A model generated the notes under the pieces. That model worked only from the letters and a program-made list of their open reading frames with translations. It was not told the origin of the DNA and did no database searches. A DNA stretch of 64,000 nucleotides, taken from the NCBI RefSeq assembly GCF_012720115.1, contig NZ_VNWN01000008.1, forward strand, positions 1 to 64,000, written 5' to 3'. Origin of the DNA: Sneathiella chinensis. GTDB taxonomy: Bacteria > Pseudomonadota > Alphaproteobacteria > Sneathiellales > Sneathiellaceae. Both the position numbers and the translations under genes were made by a program. Below are positions 61,424 to 64,000 of this stretch, piece by piece (position 1 is the first letter of the stretch; each line of letters starts with the position of its first letter).

Positions 61424-62185
61424 TTATTTCGGCGCCATGCGAATGGCACCATCAAGACGGATCACTTCCCCGTTCAGCATCTGGTTCTCGACAATATGAC
61501 AGGCCAGCGCCGCATATTCGGACGGATCGCCAAGACGGCTCGGGAACGGAACGCTGGCGCCCAGTGAATCCTGTACTTCCTGCGGCAGACCCAGCAGAAG
61601 CGGCGTCTTGAACAGGCCCGGTGCAATGGTCATGACCCGCACACCGACGCTGGACAGGTCACGGGCAATCGGCAGAGTCATGCCGACGATACCGCCCTTG
61701 GACGCCGCATAGGCGGCCTGACCGATCTGCCCGTCATAGGCCGCAACAGAAGCCGTATTGATGCAAACGCCGCGCTCGCCGCTTTCCATGGGGTCCATTT
61801 TCGACATGTCATCCGCCGCCCGGCGAATGCAGTTGAAGGTGCCGATCAGGTTGACGTTGATCACCTGCTGAAACTTGTCGAGCGGGTGCATTCCCTTGCT
61901 GGAGACCGTTTTCGCCGCCGGACCAATGCCGGCGCAGTTGACCAGAATACGGGCCGGGCCGTGGGCCGCACGGGCCGCTTCAAACGCCGCCTCGACGGAC
62001 GCATCATCGGCCACGTTGACCGGAACCGCAACACCGCCGATTTCACTGGCAACGGCCTTGGCGGCTTCCTCGTTCATATCAAAGATGGCAACCTTTGCCC
62101 CGGCTGCCGCCAGTTTGCGAGCTGTCGCCTGACCCAGACCGGAAGCACCGCCCGTTACGATGGCAGCTTTTGACGCGATATCCAT
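61424..62185 (-). CDS. SDR family 3-hydroxyacyl-CoA dehydrogenase (HSD17B10-like)
   Basis: The 253-residue NAD-dependent dehydrogenase has the cofactor motif [15 protein letters not shown], a NCAGIGPA loop, the catalytic Ser of [11 protein letters not shown] and YAASKGG. It closely matches type 2 3-hydroxyacyl-CoA dehydrogenases that oxidise short branched 3-hydroxyacyl-CoA and steroids. GGAGAG lies before the ATG. It could work with the acyl-CoA dehydrogenases and thiolase of this window, though the genes are far apart. Confidence 0.92.
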   Translation of the reverse strand: MDIASKAAIVTGGASGLGQATARKLAAAGAKVAIFDMNEEAAKAVASEIGGVAVPVNVADDASVEAAFEAARAAHGPARILVNCAGIGPAAKTVSSKGMHPLDKFQQVINVNLIGTFNCIRRAADDMSKMDPMESGERGVCINTASVAAYDGQIGQAAYAASKGGIVGMTLPIARDLSSVGVRVMTIAPGLFKTPLLLGLPQEVQDSLGASVPFPSRLGDPSEYAALACHIVENQMLNGEVIRLDGAIRMAPK

Positions 62186-62242
62186 TTCTCTCTCCAACGC
62201 ATGTTATTCTTTATTAACCGATGCTTCTGAATACACGCTGCG

Positions 62243-62686
62243 ATGAAAAAAGAAAAGGCAGGGATATTGCAATCCTTCCGGATCGGGGACATATACAGGA
62301 GCATGCAACAGGATGATGAAAAAATGGCGGCGTTTGACGCGGAAAAGATGCAGCAGGACAAGAAACTTGTCATGCGGGATTTCGCGCAGAAACTGCGGGG
62401 CAATCTGGGCAAGATCCCCTTCGCCGAGGATGTGACCGCCAGCTTCTATTGCGCCATGGATTCGAAAAGCCCAGCCTTTGTGAAAGCGGTTCTTTTCGGC
62501 GCACTGGCCTATTTCATCCTGCCGACCGATGTCATCCCCGACTTTATCGCCGGTCTTGGCTTTACCGATGATGCCAGCGTCCTTGCCGCCGCCATGGCAA
62601 CCGTTCAGAAAAACATTCGTGATGAGCACCGGGACAAGGCGCGCAGCTTCCTGAACAAGGAAAAGGAAACCGCCGGGGCGGATTGA
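62243..62686 (+). CDS. YkvA family protein (DUF1232)
   Basis: The 147-residue protein has a helical N-terminal part with charged residues and the DUF1232 membrane segment KAVLFGALAYFILPTDVIPDFIAGLGFTDDASVLAAAM. The IPD motif in the membrane part is the family signature. Function is unknown; it sits in the inner membrane. Confidence 0.92.
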   Translation: MKKEKAGILQSFRIGDIYRSMQQDDEKMAAFDAEKMQQDKKLVMRDFAQKLRGNLGKIPFAEDVTASFYCAMDSKSPAFVKAVLFGALAYFILPTDVIPDFIAGLGFTDDASVLAAAMATVQKNIRDEHRDKARSFLNKEKETAGAD

Positions 62687-62690
62687 TCCG

Positions 62691-63626
62691 TCAGCTATCC
62701 AGCGGTGTTGAATCCCCTGTCGGCTTTTTCCGAAGAGCGGCCTCTCGCTGCATGATATACAGGCTGGAACTGATGATGATCCCCGCCCCGACAATCATCC
62801 ACGGGCCCGGAACCTCGCTAAAAATCACAAAACCGAGGATGCCTGAGAAAATCAGCCGGATATAGTCGAACGGGGCGACAACCGTTGCTTCCCCCGCGGC
62901 AAAAGCCCGGATCATGCAAAAATTCCCGCAGGAGCCCACCGCCGCCGTTACCAGCAGGATCAGCAACTGTTCCGTTGTCGGGGGCACCCAGACATACAGG
63001 GCCGGGACAAGCGCGATGAGGGAACTGATCACCCCGAAATAGAACATCATGGTGGTCGGCGCCTCGGTCCGGCTCAGCTTTTTCAGGAATACAGAAACCA
63101 GCGCCACCATCATTGCACCGAACAGGGCCACCCCGGACGCCAGCCCCATTTCCAGATTGGCCTGCACCATGACCATGACACCGCAGAACCCCACCGCCGT
63201 CGCCAGCCAGCGCCGCCAGCGAACCTTTTCGCCCAGAAACAGAACGGCCAGCAGGATCAGGAACAGCGGTTTTGTAAAATTCAGGGCCACCGCATCCGCC
63301 AGCGGCAGTTGGGTGATGGCGTAGAAACTGCACAGCATGGCCGTCACCCCGACAAGGGAGCGGGCAAGATGCAACTTGAAAACCCGTGTTTTCAGGGGCC
63401 GGATGCCGCCCCGCAAGGCAAAAGGCAAGACCACGATCAGCCCGATAAAGGCCCTCAGGAAACCGATCTGGAAACTGTCCAGTTCCTGCCCCAGATGCTT
63501 GATCCCCACACTCATGAAGGAGAACAGCAGCGCCCCCAGCAACATCCATAACGCACCCTTCCCATTGTCCGGTATCTGTTCCCAATAGGACAACCATGAA
63601 TGACGAAGGGTACGGATGGCGATCAC
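62691..63626 (-). CDS. EamA/DMT family transporter
   Basis: The 311-residue protein has ten membrane segments in two EamA halves (KGALWMLLGALLFSFMSVGIKH, then GVALFGAMMVALVSVFLKK). Members export amino acids or small metabolites. It starts at a GTG that overlaps the stop of a second EamA gene by 4 bases (GTGA), so the two are translated together. A charged tail of about 20 residues ends it. Confidence 0.9.
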   Translation of the reverse strand: MIAIRTLRHSWLSYWEQIPDNGKGALWMLLGALLFSFMSVGIKHLGQELDSFQIGFLRAFIGLIVVLPFALRGGIRPLKTRVFKLHLARSLVGVTAMLCSFYAITQLPLADAVALNFTKPLFLILLAVLFLGEKVRWRRWLATAVGFCGVMVMVQANLEMGLASGVALFGAMMVALVSVFLKKLSRTEAPTTMMFYFGVISSLIALVPALYVWVPPTTEQLLILLVTAAVGSCGNFCMIRAFAAGEATVVAPFDYIRLIFSGILGFVIFSEVPGPWMIVGAGIIISSSLYIMQREAALRKKPTGDSTPLDS

Positions 63627-64000
63627 GACTGGGGGCCTGCCTTTGCCTGAGCCTTGATGGTACCTTCCAGATCCGCCCGGCGGCGTTCCGATGCCGTTCG
63701 GGCCTCCCGATAGGCGATATAGACTGCCGAGACGAAAATCACCGCCGCCCCGATCCAGACGAACATGTCCGGCTGCTGCGAGAAGAACATGAAACCGATC
63801 ACCGCGGCAAAAACCAGACGGAAGAAATCAAACGGCATCACATAGGTCGCATCCGCAAGGGAGAACGCCCGTGTGAACATCAGATGCCCAAGCGTGGCAC
63901 AAACACCCATGCCGACCACATAATACATCTGTTCCAAGGTTGGAGTTTGCCACACGAACAGGGCGGGCACCAGCGACATGGGGATGATCAGGATCTGGGT
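63623..64000 (-). CDS. EamA/DMT family transporter, C-terminal part (runs off right edge)
   Basis: The last 125 residues of a second EamA protein are seen; the start is beyond the window. It includes the motif YYVVGMGVCATLGHLMFTRAFSLADATYVMPFDFFRLVFAAVIGFMFF, which aligns with FCMIRAFAAGEATVVAPFDYIRLIFSGILGFVIF of its partner, and ends with a charged Arg/Lys-rich tail. The two genes are paralogues in tandem and overlap, suggesting a paired or two-component exporter. Confidence 0.9.
   Translation of the reverse strand, partial: TQILIIPMSLVPALFVWQTPTLEQMYYVVGMGVCATLGHLMFTRAFSLADATYVMPFDFFRLVFAAVIGFMFFSQQPDMFVWIGAAVIFVSAVYIAYREARTASERRRADLEGTIKAQAKAGPQS

Noticed and set aside
1-64000. Prophage, insertion sequence or genomic island
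   Set aside because: No integrase, transposase, terminal inverted repeat or sudden change in composition was seen; the tRNA-Arg is not followed by an integrase gene.

Overview
The window reads as chromosomal DNA of an alphaproteobacterium, probably a marine or aquatic heterotroph of the Rhodospirillales/Sneathiellales kind. This is inferred from gene content: class I lysyl-tRNA synthetase, DUF2794 and DUF3126 proteins, a type II lumazine synthase behind an FMN riboswitch, a Porin_4-type porin, and several acyl-CoA enzymes. No species is claimed. Gene density and codon use are even. I see no insertion sequence, prophage, CRISPR array, rRNA or plasmid replication gene.

Layout. 0-2 kb: the 5' part of a very glycine-rich secreted protein (leaving the left edge) and a MarR regulator. 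2-5 kb: an HMG-CoA-synthase-like/zinc-ribbon protein coupled to a thiolase. 5-10 kb: a major porin, tRNA-Arg(CCT), two lipoproteins, small conserved proteins, a double cold-shock protein and a CbiX-type chelatase. 10-17.6 kb: a TRAP transporter (P-Q-M), two acyl-CoA dehydrogenases and an acyl-CoA ligase on one strand, looking like import, activation and oxidation of a carboxylic acid. 17.7-22.8 kb: FMN riboswitch-ribH, a stand-alone receiver protein, an unknown 117-residue protein, a dGTPase, a DUF2336 protein and a LuxR-type regulator with a degenerate receiver. 22.9-28.5 kb: isomerase/esterase pair, a cytochrome b561-PepSY pair divergent from a two-component system with matching tandem operators, and an orphan ferric-iron binding protein. 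28.7-31.9 kb: alanine dehydrogenase, an omega-amino acid:pyruvate aminotransferase and a divergent XRE-cupin regulator. 31.9-43.4 kb: mainly housekeeping genes (pyrD, branched-chain aminotransferase, lysS, DinG-like helicase, CHAD protein, MaoC-type hydratase). 43.5-45.3 kb: a copper operon (DUF2946, SCO, PCuAC). 45.5-49.3 kb: a Dpp/Opp-type ABC transporter with no binding protein. 49.4-54 kb: msrB, DUF2794, a TTC38-like TPR protein beside an M81 peptidase, and a Bax-inhibitor-1 protein. 54-58 kb: ybbP-ybbA divergent from tesA, as in enterobacteria. 58-64 kb: aldo-keto reductase, thpR, speE, a small tyrosine phosphatase, a pterin dehydratase, an SDR, YkvA, and two overlapping EamA transporters, the second leaving the right edge.

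The most useful leads are the thiolase partner that lacks the expected Cys and His, the paired opposed operators between PepSY and its two-component system, the repeat-rich promoter and poly-Gly tract of the surface protein, the ribH leader with a second hairpin over its ribosome binding site, the degenerate receiver beside DUF2336, the His/Met tail on PCuAC, and the two transport systems that lack partners. Nothing in the window is clearly an entirely new system; the 18.5-22.8 kb signalling block and the 2-5 kb thiolase pair are the best places to look.
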